Part shown: in pieces, positions 10,736 through 23,999 of the stretch
How positions within the stretch are numbered: the first letter of the stretch is position 1
Layout: each line of letters opens with the position of its first letter
Assembly: GCA_015680685.1 (NCBI GenBank)
Contig: MNCI01038012.1
Location: 124,001 to 188,000, forward strand
Length of the DNA: 64,000 nt
Direction of reading: 5' to 3'
Source of the DNA: Gnetum montanum
Lineage: Eukaryota; Streptophyta; Gnetopsida; Gnetales; Gnetaceae
The notes under the pieces: model-generated
What the model was told of the DNA's origin: nothing
Database searches by the model: none
What the model saw: the letters and a program-made list of their open reading frames with translations, nothing else
Position numbers and translations under genes: made by a program

Positions 10736-13700
10736 AACTCATAGCATTTACACCTACTCTTCAATAAACTTAATCAATCAATATTTAAAACTTTTACCAT
10801 TTTCCTATCTAATATGACTTCATTGCCATTGTAAATATTATTAATGCAATGCATGTGCCAGTCTACGTGTAGTTGGTTGAGATAACCAGGTTTGATGACA
10901 TTTGGTGTAGAAAATTCCTGTGCAGGTCAATTTGTATGGGTGAACCCAAAATATTAGTCACTAATATTCATTTATTAGGCTCTTCCATGCATGCCACCAA
11001 AGGTTTTCAACCATTATTTTCTATCAAAACAAAGAATTGAAATCCAGTGTTGCCCTATCTTGAAAACATGACAGAATGCAATCATAATTATAGATAATAT
11101 GTTTGAATGATTCCTTATTATTGTTTATTAAATGGATTAGTCATTGCTTTAGCAAATATTTAAAGGTTTATTAAAGACTCCATATTTGTGGAAGCTAGGA
11201 ACTCAAAATTTTTATTGTGTCTAGGAAATCATTAAATATTTATTCAAAATTATTACAAAGCCTCAACACATTTTTTAAGAAAATTAAAAACATCATTAAT
11301 CTAAAGATTTAAAGAGATAGGATCAATTTGGAGAAAAAGAAAAAACAAAAGAAGAAGATTCATTTGAATGTGAGTCAAAGATGGGAAAAATAAAATGATG
11401 TGTTCTTTATCTTTAATTCTTTGTTTGTATAATCTACAAATAAGTTATTCTCTCGGTAAACTAATCCAAATGGCAACTGGATCATGAAAGCTCATTCATG
11501 CTCTAATAATTTGATTTCTTAAATGAATAGGAATAGTTGAGAACAGATATTTATGAGGACTAATAACAAACATCTTCTAACAAAATATAAATAAAAATGC
11601 TTCTTTTATTTGGCATTCAACTAAACTTTAGTTAAGAGTTTCTCTTTTATGGTCTTTTAGAAAAGCCTTTTATTTAAATGAACATCCTAAATTATAATAT
11701 TCCATTATTAAAGCCATAATTTTTTTTTTGTGCAACCATCATTTTAACATTCATTATTTCCTTAGCACAATTGACTTAATTTTTGAGTATAAGTAATAAA
11801 CTAATTGAGGGCTTTAACTTCAATAGGGTGCCAATCTACTTATAAAAGTAAGATATCATAAGAATTATCATAAGATACTTCTTCTTCTCTTAACCTCCTA
11901 GGTTAGAATTATATAAGAAAATGGCTTGTACATGCATTTTTTATTTGTAAATACATTGAGCTTCTTAATTCCTACTTCATACAATCTAAATCCTACAAGT
12001 TTTGAATCCATAAAAATAGTTAATGAAAAAGGCCATATTTGTAAATTATTTTTTAATGCTTTTGAATTAAGATTATTAATTAGATTTCAAATTTAAAACT
12101 TAATAAATTGAAAATTAGTAGGAATTGAACTTAAGATATTATAAATAAAATATATAATGAGAGTGTTTATATCCTTTTTAATTATGTATGATTTTCATTG
12201 TTCATTAATCTTAAACCCATATTTGTTCACATTATTAGGATATCACTTAATTTTTATGGATTTCTTAGTTTTTCTCTTTAGATAATTTTCTATCTTGAAG
12301 AAAAATTTGCATTACGTTAGTTGTCATGTATACCTAGTTTTATCTATGGAGCAATTATTATTACCATGTTCTACCATTTTTAGCTTTATTATGTCGTATG
12401 TATCTTTTATATTCTTTTAGTTTTGGTTAGAATGCTTCTTCTAATTTTTCTAGTATCTACATTTCTACAAGAACACTCTAGCTAATAAACACCTTACAAT
12501 CAAAACTCTTTAATCTATCTTTCTTAGGGGGGCACCAATTACTAATTTTATTGATGGGTTGAAATATGGTTTTAATATTTTATTTTCCTAATAATATTCC
12601 TAGTTTATCCAAAATGCCTATATGGTATGTTAATAATACTATTATGTTCTTATAATTTTCTTTATTCTTAATTCAATCTTCATGTAACTCTTTATCATTA
12701 ATATGATCTTTAAGTGATTTTTTTAGCAAGATTTTTATCAATGCTATCATTCCGAGACTTTTCAATGGTTTAAGAGTTAGTACTTATTCAACTTAAAAAC
12801 ATGATTAACATGTTTAGATTCTTCTTTTAAGATTTTCATATTACAACCTATAAGGGATCTAAACATTAGGGTTTTGAAAAATCCTATCTTCGTATTAAAG
12901 GCATGGTTACTCTAGATCATTTGATTACTATTAGATATTACATTAAATAAGTAAAAGGAAAACAAGGTAAAACATTTATTTACTTTGTAAATTTTACTAA
13001 CGCATCTAACTCTATTGAACTTCATTAATGTCAGTCCTAAACATAGATACAAAAAAAGGATGGTTAGCATCATGTTAGTAGTTAGATGTAAAACCATGCC
13101 AAATCTAATGGATGAAATATCTTTAGATATTGCAAATGCTATGGAATTCCTTAGATGCAATGTATAGGAGTCACAAGGGTTGTTATTAGAAAAAAAAGGG
13201 CTTGTCAGTGCATCCTCTAGAAATAATATGCAACATTGTCATTGAAATTTTATGTAAAATAGACAATGGTTTCCAAATCAAAGACAAATGTAAGTAAAGA
13301 AGCAAGTTTAGTGGTAGAAATTTTAGATAGCAACCTAGAACATTAACACTTTTAATAAAATGATCATGAAATTACCTATACCATGAAAAGGCAAAGAATC
13401 AACATTGATTACCTTTAAGAAAAAATATGAAAAAGAAAGAAAGCTAAAGATTTAGGCTAGGAATATAAACTTTTCTACTCAGAAAAAGAAAATCACTAAA
13501 ATGAATATTGAATTACCATTGATTAATTTAACAAAGATAAAGTGGTACAAGTACACCAACATGGTAATTAGATTATGGGAATCATACTTGCTCTTAGAAA
13601 TGAGAACATCAATATCATCAACTTACATGCTTCACAAATTAGCCTTGAAAACTCCATCAAGTAAGATTTTTGGGATTTTATGGATTTTTTGCTTTAATAA

Positions 13701-13758
13701 ATTCACCAACAAGAAAGCATATTCATTAGATGGGATTTTAATGATCATGTTTAATTAG
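10736..13758. other. AT-rich spacer right of caspase-like exon
   Basis: About 3 kb with no recognised domain. It could include old intron of the caspase-like gene because it lies upstream of that exon on the minus strand. Short open frames exist (for example plus 13501-13758 and minus 12912-13160), but none resembles a known family. The sequence ends exactly where the left LTR of element B begins. Confidence 0.35.
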
Positions 13759-14673
13759 TGGTGAGTATACCCTACACCTAATAATATGAATTACAAGTAT
13801 TCACATGCAATCTAGTTGAATTCCGTAGACCTTAAGTTACTGAGTATGATGGTTTAAGAAAGTGAAATCTAATCGTGATTATCATTGTCTTCTCAACTAC
13901 ACTTCTAAAGCTTAGTTGTATGATGAAGTGTAATTGGGGTACATGATTTTTATTATTTTATATTTTATTCACCTATGATTGATAACAAGTTGAAATTAAA
14001 TTTATTAACCAATTTAACTAATCTAATTGCTAATTAATAACTAACTATCCTAAGATAAGCATCTAGTCCTACTTTCCATACACATCTTGAATGCATACAA
14101 CACTGCTAGGTTGCCAAGCATCAAGTGGTATTGGGATTACCAAGTGATGTATGTTATGCTTGAAGTGGTCATACTTATGTGATTGATATATTTAGCTTAA
14201 TTAGTTAATTAATTAAAGTCTCACTTATCTTAATTAATTGTATAATTAATAAAAATGATAAATGCAAAAATAAATCATTAATCTATTCCAAGTGCTATAA
14301 GGTTTGATTAAAAGGCTCGTCTTTATTGCCAATCATACTGATGTGCTTAGGTACATTAGTGCTTGAATAAATATTTGTACTATTTCTAACTCCTGCTGTC
14401 GGAACTCAAAAAAAATTTAAATATCATATGATAAAACTACAAGAGCTCTACTACAACTATGATAAGAAATTCCATAACCCTAGTGGGTGAGTGCATATTT
14501 ATAGACTTCATTGTGGAGCTATGTCGACGAGGCCTCATAAACGTAGCAAATGCTACATTGATGAGGCCCCATCGACCAGGCAACACCACATGAAGAAGGC
14601 TATGTCAATGGCGACTCATTGATGAGGCCACGCTAATAGGTCCTCATCAACATGACACTTTCATAGTTCATCA
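13759..14673 (-). repeat. 3' LTR of element B
   Basis: About 915 bp from TGGTGAGTATACC to TTCATCA; the left terminus has changed from TGATGA. Similar to 26104-26946 along its length. TATA box on the minus strand at 14496-14504, with GATGAGGCC-type subrepeats to its right (14515-14655). Confidence 0.85.
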
Positions 14674-14684
14674 TACCCCCACAA
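14674..14684 (-). other. polypurine tract of element B
   Basis: TACCCCCACAA on plus, i.e. TTGTGGGGGTA on the coding strand, directly abutting the 3' LTR. Same position and form as in element C. Confidence 0.6.
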
Positions 14685-14739
14685 CTAAATAAAAAATCAT
14701 CCTTAAGTTCCCTTAAAAAATTTGAAAGGTATGGGATTA

Positions 14740-17700
14740 TTGACTAACACTTGACACAACAAACTAACATAACAAAATTAAGTGCCCAAGTGTAAAGATC
14801 GACATCAGTACAAAAATTTATGGTGTTCATGACACAAAATTAAACACCATGACATGACTACTCAAACTAGATAGAACATCCTTTAATGGCATGAAGATGG
14901 TTGAGAAGATCAAATGGTCCCAGATGGTGAAGGTTCCTAAGGTTTTGAAGGACCTTCCCTAGCTTTGGGCATGCATAGTGGTTAAGGTAGGTATGGTTGT
15001 CCTGCTATACCTGCTGCCTCTAGTAGAAGATGAAATGCATCTAGTAATGCCTTCATCTTCTCCTACTTGCTCTATGGATTATTCATAGTCCACATGGCAT
15101 CACTAATGTGAGCTAGAATGGGGATATCACATGTACAAGGCATTATTGGAAATAGCTCCTTGATGTTGATGAACTAAATAATGAATTTTTTATATTCAAC
15201 ATCAAACACACTAACTATGTTTTGTAGCTTCTAGTAGTCATTCATTATTTAGGCAAGGCTCTTGGTAGTGGATCTTTGATTGGTATATTTATCCTTGAGA
15301 ACCTTATGTTCAATGTTTTTCTCTACAAGCTTTTGCTTGGTTTCCTTGTGATGCTTGAACTCAACCTTGTACAATATGTATGAGTTGGCCACTTTCTTTT
15401 CAAATTCTAATTGCAGCTATCCAACATTTAACATAGCTAACTTTGTGTACTAGATATTGGCAAGCTACATATATTTAGTCATTACCTCTATTTGTAACTC
15501 CTTTAGGTGAATTTCTACTTTACTGTATTGATCAATCCCATCAATGATGGGCTACCATAATTCACATTTTTGTTGGAGTTGTTGGAGGGTCTCGTTCATC
15601 TTTGCCTTTTTGACTTGAATGTGTTTTTCATTTATTTCCTTTTGTAGGCCAACTTGGTTTTTGTAGTAATCCTTGACTCTCTCAAATTTAAGATCCTCTA
15701 ATTCTCAGGTAGCTACCTCTATTGTAGTTTTTTGGTGAAGGGCATGGATCTCCTCCACGGAGATGTTTCTATCCTTAGTTTCTAATCTTCTTAACTTTGT
15801 GTTTTCTTTGATCAGCTACAATTGCTATTGATGGATAAAATTAGCCAATTATTATTTATGCACATCAATGTTTTGTAGATGATGGATTTCTTTAGTTAGC
15901 TTGACATTCTTCTGGTGGGTTAGATTCAAGGCCTTTTGAATTTTATGCTAGGTGGCTTCTACCAAGGATTAGTAGAACATTGTTATTTCCATTACACTCT
16001 CAACCCCTTTCAGCCTGGTGTGAATCTATTCAAGAGCTTCATCTCTTGTCAATTCTGGGTTGAGAAATGTAGGGTTCACAATCTAGGCTTTCAATTTAGC
16101 AACTTTTGCAGCCAAGTGTTCATTTAGTTCTTTGGCTATTTGAATTTTCCCTTCTAAAATAATGTTCTTTCCCCTTGCATCTAACAACTGAAATTGGGTT
16201 TTAGTTATATTATTTGGAAGGTTAAAGACATTGAAAAATAGTCTCCTAGTTCCTACCAATAGGTCTAGTAGTTATTCATGTTATACTATTCTTAATCTAC
16301 TACTTCTGGTTCCTAAGGATGTCTACACATCTTTAAGTGTAGTGACATCTAGTATAGATGTTGTAGGTGCATTAAGTGTTTTGGTGATTCTATCAGCAAC
16401 CACCTCAAAAACTATTTCTTGTTCTTAGTGTTGCATCACTAGTACTATTGCCCCCTCATCATCCTTCAAGCACATCAAGAATGTTGCAGAATTTTTAGAA
16501 ATATTTGAGAGTTATTGCTCTTTTGAGAAAGATACCCTTACATCTTTGGTGCTAAGATTTAACTTCCTGAACAATTGCATTTATTGAAAAAAGAAAATGA
16601 ATCCACCTTCCTCCATTAGGCTAACTATTTGAGCCATCTCATTTAGGTGACACATCTTTGGCTAGTACATAGATGTTTCTCCACTACTTGTGCCTACTTA
16701 TTGCTCTTGATTGCTTAAGAGCCATTATTGGTACTCATGCAACCATTGGGATGTTACAGCAATATCCAACACAATTTTCTAAGTGGTAGGTGGAGGTGGT
16801 AGCTACTACTCCTTTTCTTGGATGATCATTGTAGGAGTGTTGTCCTTCATCATCTCCACCCAATTAGTGATCACAACATGTCAAACAACATTGCTAGTGT
16901 AGCAAACTATTCCTCCACTTTGACATAGTTTTCTGATAAAGCATTGGATGGGATGTGCCTTACTTCCACATTCATTCTTCTTGAATTAGTTCTCTATCTC
17001 TAGATAGATTAGTTGTGCAATGTTCATGGGGAATCTTGTACTTAGAGTAGCACACACATGAGCAGAGAAGGTAGTGATCTTCCCATGCCTTACCATGAGG
17101 TTTAGATGAAAGGCCACAATCTTGTAGTGGATTCTTTCTACCGGTGTAAGCATGTCATACTCCTTGTAGTTAACAACATAGCATCATTGAATCCATTCCT
17201 TTTTGATGTTGGGATCTACCTACATTGGAAGGTATGATTCACCCTAGTTTAAGAAACCTAGGTACCTTTGCAATGGCTTGCACTGAGTAGAACACTAAAA
17301 TATCTTTAATATTAGCCATTGAATTGGTCTTCTTATTGTTCCAAAATAGGAACATCTCTCCCATATATGACTTCCTCATTGGAAGTGATAATTAGCCACA
17401 TGGGGGAGGTCTTTAGTTCGCCGTATACCTCTTTAGGTGCTTGCTCCAAAACAGAGTCAAAGTTTAACTCCTAGAGCACCATCTTCTAGACCTCCCTTGA
17501 TCTAACCTAGTTTAGGAAGGCTTCTATCAAAGTTACCTCAATGTTCGTTTGTTGAGTTAATGCCTCACCCCAATGGAAATGTTCTATTGCTACTACTTGT
17601 TTGGGAATTTGACAAATAGATTCCACTTTCACCTACTCCCTAATAAGCCCCCCATGGCATGGATTACAATTGGTTCTTCCTTGGTATATTCTTGGCCCCT

Positions 17701-17815
17701 TCTCATCCTAGGCCATTTCTCCCTTGGTTGAGATGGTCCTTCTTACATGTGTTTGCTTTTTAGTGCCATCTATGGTCACAACACATCCATGGATTAGTAG
17801 ATGTAATGTGTAACT
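14740..17815 (-). pseudogene. third ORF of element B (coiled-coil protein, Athila ORF3 type), degenerate
   Basis: Downstream of pol on the minus strand, where Athila elements carry an extra ORF often called env-like. About 17200-16800 shows segments matching C ORF3 (a CFIRKLCQSGGIVCYTSN stretch and a WVEMMKDNT stretch). This resembles the domain known from plant retrotransposons with an FP-x-LI-x-LC signature. The left half (16600-14900) translates to Gln/Lys/Glu/Leu-rich sequence with heptad-like spacing. No signal peptide or membrane segment is evident. Broken by many stops. Confidence 0.5.
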
Positions 17816-18057
17816 TAGAATAATTGAATACATTATCTCATTAATTAGTTACACTTAGCTATGGTTGGATCATAGGAAATTGCTTTTTTTATTAATTAAT
17901 TTTTATTATAAGTATCATCAGATCTCTTTAGAAAGGTTTAACATCTATATTTTGGTGTTTTAATGTTGATTTCTTAGTTAAAACATTGTGGGAGTTAGAA
18001 AAAATGTCAAAAAAGTTCTTGTGAAAAAATGACACACTTTTGGCCCCCACAACTAAG

Positions 18058-18065
18058 AGCTTACC
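18058..18065 (-). other. splice-donor-like GGTAAGCT, element B
   Basis: AGCTTACC on plus gives GGTAAGCT on the coding strand, 140-150 bp downstream of the internal TATA. The same consensus is kept at the equivalent place in C (33048-33055), although the surrounding sequence has diverged. Confidence 0.35.
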
Positions 18066-18206
18066 TTTGAGAGCTATAGGGTTGAAGAACAAAGTGATTT
18101 AGATAAATAGTTAAGAAGGTATGTTCTCTAGAAGATTCTAGGCTTTGAAATCAGCAAAAACTTACACGTTTGAAAGCAAAGGTGAAAATTTCAAAGGGGG
18201 GTCATG

Positions 18207-18295
18207 CATATATATATACTATTTTTATGTTGTATCAACAAGGCCACATATACGAGGCCTCATATACACATGGGCTCCATCAATGGTACCCTATT
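18207..18295 (-). promoter_or_regulatory. internal U3-like promoter module, element B
   Basis: A TATATATATA run (18207-18219), then to its right CATCAACAAGGCC- and CGAGGCC-type repeats (about 18232-18290). Read on the coding strand the repeats precede the TATA box, as in the LTR U3. The equivalent module in C (33202-33290) matches the LTR more closely. The third ORF starts about 400 bp downstream. Confidence 0.45.
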
Positions 18296-19859
18296 TATGG
18301 GGTCCATAAACAAAATTTTGAAAGTTTAATATTTCAAAAAATACAAAGAATTCTTGAATGAATTTGAAGTCTATGGAGTTCCAAAAATGCCAAAAATATG
18401 ATTAAATCATTCAAGAAGATCTTTAAAAGCTCAAAAATTCAAAAATTTGATGGAGAATATGTGAAATCAAGAAAATACTTAAAGGAGCATACAGTTGGTT
18501 GTAGAAGATGGCTACATAAAAGATAGTAATTGCAAAAATGCCTAAGGATAAGGTGTTTAATGATCCTAACTAGGAGATATGTAAGTGGGTCCTTACCATA
18601 GTAGGCACATGACTTATTTGTCCTTGCATAACCTCAACCTAGGAAGTCTATGGGTCCCATAGATGATTAATGGTTTATGAAAGTTAAGGACCAAAACTAG
18701 GAAGATTCTACCAAAAAGTTCAAGTATGTTAGACAAAAAAACTGAACAAGGACATGGACACTGACAATGAGGTGAGTTATGGGCAGCATGTATGGATGAT
18801 GGAGAATGTGAAATGGAGTTTTGAATTGAGGTCATAAGAAGTCCCTTATGGATTTGTGTTTAAATAACCTAAGCAGATCCATCCTTAGTCCAAATCAGAA
18901 CCAACCACTTGTAGTGACTTCGCATCACCACTCTAAGACTAATCCACCCCCTTGAGACATATGAGTGCTCCCATATAACAACCACCATTCCTTAAAGAGA
19001 AGAAATGAGAAGTAGGAAGTGATAGAGGGCCTTAGTTAGAGGGGACCTTCAGGCATGGGTAACATGTCTTTCTAGTCCCATAACTAGTGCTTGTAGCCCA
19101 CTATTTATCTAAGGGATGTGCTTTAAATTTTCACCATTTTTATATTATTTTTTATTTTCTTTTCTTGTTTGTTATTTTTTTTAGATTGGAATCACACCAT
19201 GCAATGACTTATTCACTTCCTATTATTGGTTAACATGGAATGGTAAGAAGTCTATGAAAAGACTCATGCACCCAAGTAAGTAGAAAAGTACAAAGAGTAT
19301 TAAGTCCCTTTGAAGTCACACCCTATGTAAACCTTTGAATCCTTCCTAATTTTTAAAATCACCAAGGTCACAAATTTAGTAAAATTTCATTTAATGGAAG
19401 GGATCTCATAATTCCAAAATAAGAAAAACCATAGAGTTTGTGGATGGGTGGATGATGTGGATTCACTACTTGTTCCATGAGATAGAAATCATGCCTTAGT
19501 CATCGATACCAAAAATTCAAAAATAGAAACAAGACAATAGCAAAGAAAACATTAAGCACAAACAACCATTAGAAACATGTACAACACCACTATGTCCTAT
19601 TGGCATAAAGCACATTTATTAATAGAAATTAGAAAATCACAGTAAAATAAGGTAAAATATATAAAAAAGTGTATAATATTCAAGAGAATTTTAAATGTAC
19701 TAATGATGGGGTAAAATAGGAAAACATTCTAAAATCAAAAAGGTGTAAAATCAAAAATAGAAAAAACTAAGGAGCCACATGTATGATTAGTATGAATGAC
19801 CATCTCCCCCATGACTGAGTTGAAAAGAGTAGATCTAAAATGTTGAGCAAAGTTATTCA

Positions 19860-20960
19860 TTCGTTGAGGTATTTGTTGCATTAGCTTGCTTGGGCTCGTG
19901 GAAAGGCTTTACTTATTGGATGTGGATCAATGAATTTTTATCTAGGCTCTTAGGTTTCTAGATAAACATGGTCCTAAAAGAGAAGATTTCATAAATCATG
20001 TAAGGTCCTTCCCACAATGTCTGGAACTTAGTTTGATGAGGTACATGTATGGGGTTCTAATAGAGAACCTTAAATTTTAGTTGAAATTTCTCTTTCTATA
20101 TTCTAAGGTTATGATGCTTTTTGTTAAATTCCTTGTGAACTCCATTCAAGGATAAGGCTACCAATTGATTTTTGTCTAGTACATTTATGTTGATCAGTCT
20201 TTCTTTCTATGCTAGGCTAAGGTCAAGGTTCATGTCATAGGCTATTGAGAGTGTACAAAGCTTGGATTGAATTAGAATCATTGGGACTTTTCTATACATC
20301 AACTCATAGGGAGAGTAGCCTATAGGAAGTTTTCATGTGATCTCCCTATTGGTAAATTCTAATTGATTGTTACCTTGGGGGTTGTAACATGTTGTTAATT
20401 TGTGTTTAACCCCCAAGTGTTTCATAAGCTTGAAAATGGTAGCACCTATAAAATGGGTTCTATTATTAGAAATCAATGCACATGGCACCCCAAACCTATT
20501 CACAACAATTTTTTGTACAAACTATAAAATAGTGGATGATATGCATTTGAGGATGACTATTTCTTCTACCCACTTTGTGTAGTAGTTAATGATGATGATT
20601 ATATATGAAATTCCATTTGACATGGATGTGATGCAACCCATAAAGTTGATGCCCCATATGTTAAAGGGTTTGAATGGTTAAATCCACTATTGAGAACCCT
20701 CCATTTGTGTTTTCATCCTACCATCTCGTTGGTAGCATTCATAGGATTCAACAAACCAGTGAGCATCCCTAAAGATTGTGGGCCAATAGTATCCTACCAT
20801 TAGGATTTTTATGGCTATGCATCTCCCTACACAGTGGCCTCCACAAGGGCCTTCATGAGCATCTTAGAGAATGTGTAGTTGATCAGCATCAGGTACATAC
20901 CAATGAACTAGGCCATTGGTGCACACGTTGTAAAGGTCTCGATTGATTTCCATGAAGCAT
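19860..20960 (-). pseudogene. integrase of element B, catalytic Asp residues lost
   Basis: Zinc-binding segment with GPCGGH and YYWPTIF motifs (about 20890-20790), core domain, then C-terminal part. The two catalytic aspartates read Asn: INFMG instead of IDFMG (about 20650) and SNNRTHF instead of DNRTHF (about 20450). Both fit G-to-A changes. The third catalytic acid, Glu before FTNRE, is present (about 20350). Stops occur throughout. It would have catalysed insertion of element cDNA; it is clearly dead here. Confidence 0.75.
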
Positions 20961-21149
20961 TTGGCCTAATGAAGAAACTGTTGTTTCTTCCTATAGTCTA
21001 AATGTTGTGGCATCTCCTATATGAGAAGGTAAGTGAAGATGCCATCATACCATTTGGATTATGTGGATATCTGTTCATTAATTACACCAACAAAGAGGAT
21101 TTCATCTAGAAATTGGTCAAAGAGTGGACTCTCTTTTTCTTTTTCATTC

Positions 21150-22750
21150 CATCATAATAAAGAGAGATGGTCAGTGACCAGAGTCTCAATCCCCTTTCAA
21201 TATACCATTATGTAATCAAATTCCTGCAAGATCACAAGCCATCATATGACATGGGGGCTTACCATTGGCTTGTACATTAGGAAGTGGATGGCATTATGGT
21301 TAGTGTGCACAAACTCTTTATATCCAAGCACATAATTCTTTAACTTCTCTAGAGCATGTACTACCATTATTAGTTCTTTTTCCATTGTGGTGAAATTTAG
21401 TTATGCACCCACAATTATTTGACTTGCATAGTGGATGTAATATTTGCATTTCTTGTTATCCAACTATGTAATCATAGCTTCCAAGGCATAATTTGATCCA
21501 TTTATCATTATATGAAATGGTTTGGACCAGTTAGGAGCTTGTAGAATTAGAGTTTGTATGAGCTTCTACTTGATGTTCTAGAACATATTTTTTCTTTCCT
21601 TGGTCTAGATGAATGAAACATATTTCTTTGTTAGCTTGACCATTGGTTTTACAATCTTAGAGTAATTCTCTATGAATCGTTGGTAGTAGCCAGTGTGTCC
21701 AAGGAATGACTGAACATATTTAACAGTTTTCCATTGGTGAGTTACTTCTTAGATGATCCTTATCTTTTTAGTGTCTACCTCAATCCCTTCCTATGAATTT
21801 CTATGCACCAATATAATGTTTCCTTAGACCATGATATTGCTCTTTTGCCAATTGAACAATAGGTTTTTTTTCACACATCTTTTGAGTACTTGCTCAAGGT
21901 GGGCTAAGGATTATTTGAATGTAGCACCATAGGTGAAGAAGTCATCCATAAAGACTTCCACTCTGCTACTAATCTGTTGCTAAACAATGCTTAAGACTAG
22001 GTGTTGAAAAGTGGTAGGAGAATTAGGTAGACCAAAAAACATCTTGTGATATGTAAAGGTTCCCTAAGGATTTGTGAATGTTGTTTTGGCTAGGTCTTTT
22101 TGTGGAATCTAGATTTGGTTATAGCCACTATAACCATCTATAAAACTATAATAGCAATGCCCAAATATGATGTCCAACACTTGATTAATGAGTGATAATG
22201 GAAAATAATCCTAAATGTTTCCATGTTCAATAGCCTAAAGTCAATACAAACCTACCATTTTTCACCTTTCTTTAGCACTATCATGAGTGGGTTGACTCAC
22301 TCTTTGTCCATAATGGGATGGATGAACCCTACCTTAAGGAGTTTATAAATCTCCTCTTTGATGATTTGCTTCAATTTTAGGTTCAACCATTGTTGTGGTT
22401 TCGTCCTTGGGCTTCATGGATAGATTAGTATAAATGTGATGTTGGCATATTTGTGGATCAATTTTAGTGAGTTTAGGATATGATCAGGTAAAGGCTGATA
22501 GCCATCTATTGACCACTTTCAAAATTTTTACTATTTTCTTGAGATAAAGTTTGGCATTAAGTATGATCGACTTGCCATTTTTCAAAAATCCATATTCCAG
22601 GCTAACAAGTAGACCTTTCAACTGTAGGGGCTATTATTTGAAATTCTTAGCGATCTTCAACTATCCCCAATTGGTATCATCATTTTCATTATTAGAGATT
22701 TGGTAATGAACTTGCTCTAGCTTATTCATGCCTATGACATAAGCACATGT
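21150..22750 (-). pseudogene. reverse transcriptase and RNase H of element B
   Basis: RT spans about 22750-21650; the catalytic motif reads EVFMDDF (21938-21958), the form typical of Athila-type RTs. RNase H follows at about 21560-21150. The translation is interrupted by stops and small indels but aligns with C throughout. Confidence 0.75.
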
Positions 22751-22879
22751 CAAGATCTTAGTAGGTTTCATGCATATTGTGCTACTTTTAGAATCAATAG
22801 TAAACCACTAGGTGCCCTCTTGTTTTGTGGCTACCACATACAAATAGCTTTGAATATCTAATTCATGTGCATACTACCT

Positions 22880-23420
22880 ACATGGGAAAATGGATGCTTG
22901 TTTCACTGATCATAGTTTCTGCACAAAATTGCACCCAATATCACTATACATGATGCATGGAAGTCACTTCTTCTTGATTTTTCTGAATGCATTTTTTTAG
23001 ATATTTCTGGGGAAAGATCTTTAATGCCCATTCTCACATCAATAGTGCTTAGCCATGCCCTTCCCATAATGATTGGAAAGTCCCTTTTTATAGTTCTCAA
23101 CCTTGATTACTAGGAAATTAGTAGGATAAGACCACCTGTAGATAGTGGTCATAATGTCTTCTACTAATTCCAATGAAACATTAATGCACTAATCTACCAA
23201 TTCTAATCGGATATTTCTCTTCTTGAGAGGTGGTAGGTTCCAGGTAATATACATCTCATGCAAAATCAAGTTAACAGTAGAACTTGAATTAAGAAGAGCT
23301 TTAAATGGTTCATTCCCAACTATCTATAAATAGATAAGAGGTCTTCTAGAATCAATTAATTTCTTAGAAAGGTTACCAACCTGAAACCCAATTAGATACA
23401 ATGTGAATGAACATAATAGT
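22880..23420 (-). pseudogene. protease of element B
   Basis: Between gag and RT. Around 23300 the translation reads LLNSSSTVNLIL, equivalent to the retropepsin DLGAS-x-NLI motif with the catalytic Asp replaced by Asn. The following stretch (WNLPPLKK, ELVED) matches C. Not functional. Confidence 0.6.
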
Positions 23421-23999
23421 ATAGATTTTAGATAGCATTTTGTTTGAAGGTTTCTTAATGGAATGGTTTCTAGAAGATGAGGTAGAAGTAGGATGACCAA
23501 CTGCCTAATTTTATGAGGGCTTAGTAGGACTATTGGATCAAAAAAATGGTCTCTTATGAGTATGAGGTTCTAAACCATTTAGTTGATGAACTAGTTGTAG
23601 ATTAACAACCCTAGTAGTACTCATTGCTATGGTTGGGCTGGAAGTTCATCCTACACTAATGGACTAGGTAGTAGCTACATCAAGGATGGAGGACCAAGTG
23701 TAAAAATAGGAGGAGGATAAGGATGAAATGTGGTATCCCATTTAGAATGTGGAGAATGTGTTCTATAGTATTCATAAGGATAGTAGTGATGTTGGAAAGG
23801 AGAAATGTAACTAGAAGAGTCACATGGAGATAGGGGTTGTTGAATGTAATATCCATATCGATCTGGTTACTTGTAAGGGTATTATTGCCTTGGTGGTGGC
23901 ATCCCCCATGGCTATGGTTGCTGCCACTATTAATATTACTTGAAAAACTATGGTGGAGTTCCAACTTTGATAATATTATTATTGCTAATGGAATTTCCT

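Larger units (their letters stand above)
17816..19860. other. non-coding stretch between integrase and third ORF, element B
   Basis: Homologous to about 32800-34960 of element C. It contains the internal U3-like module (18207-18295) and a splice-donor-like GGTAAG (minus, 18058-18065) but no recognised protein domain. Confidence 0.5.
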
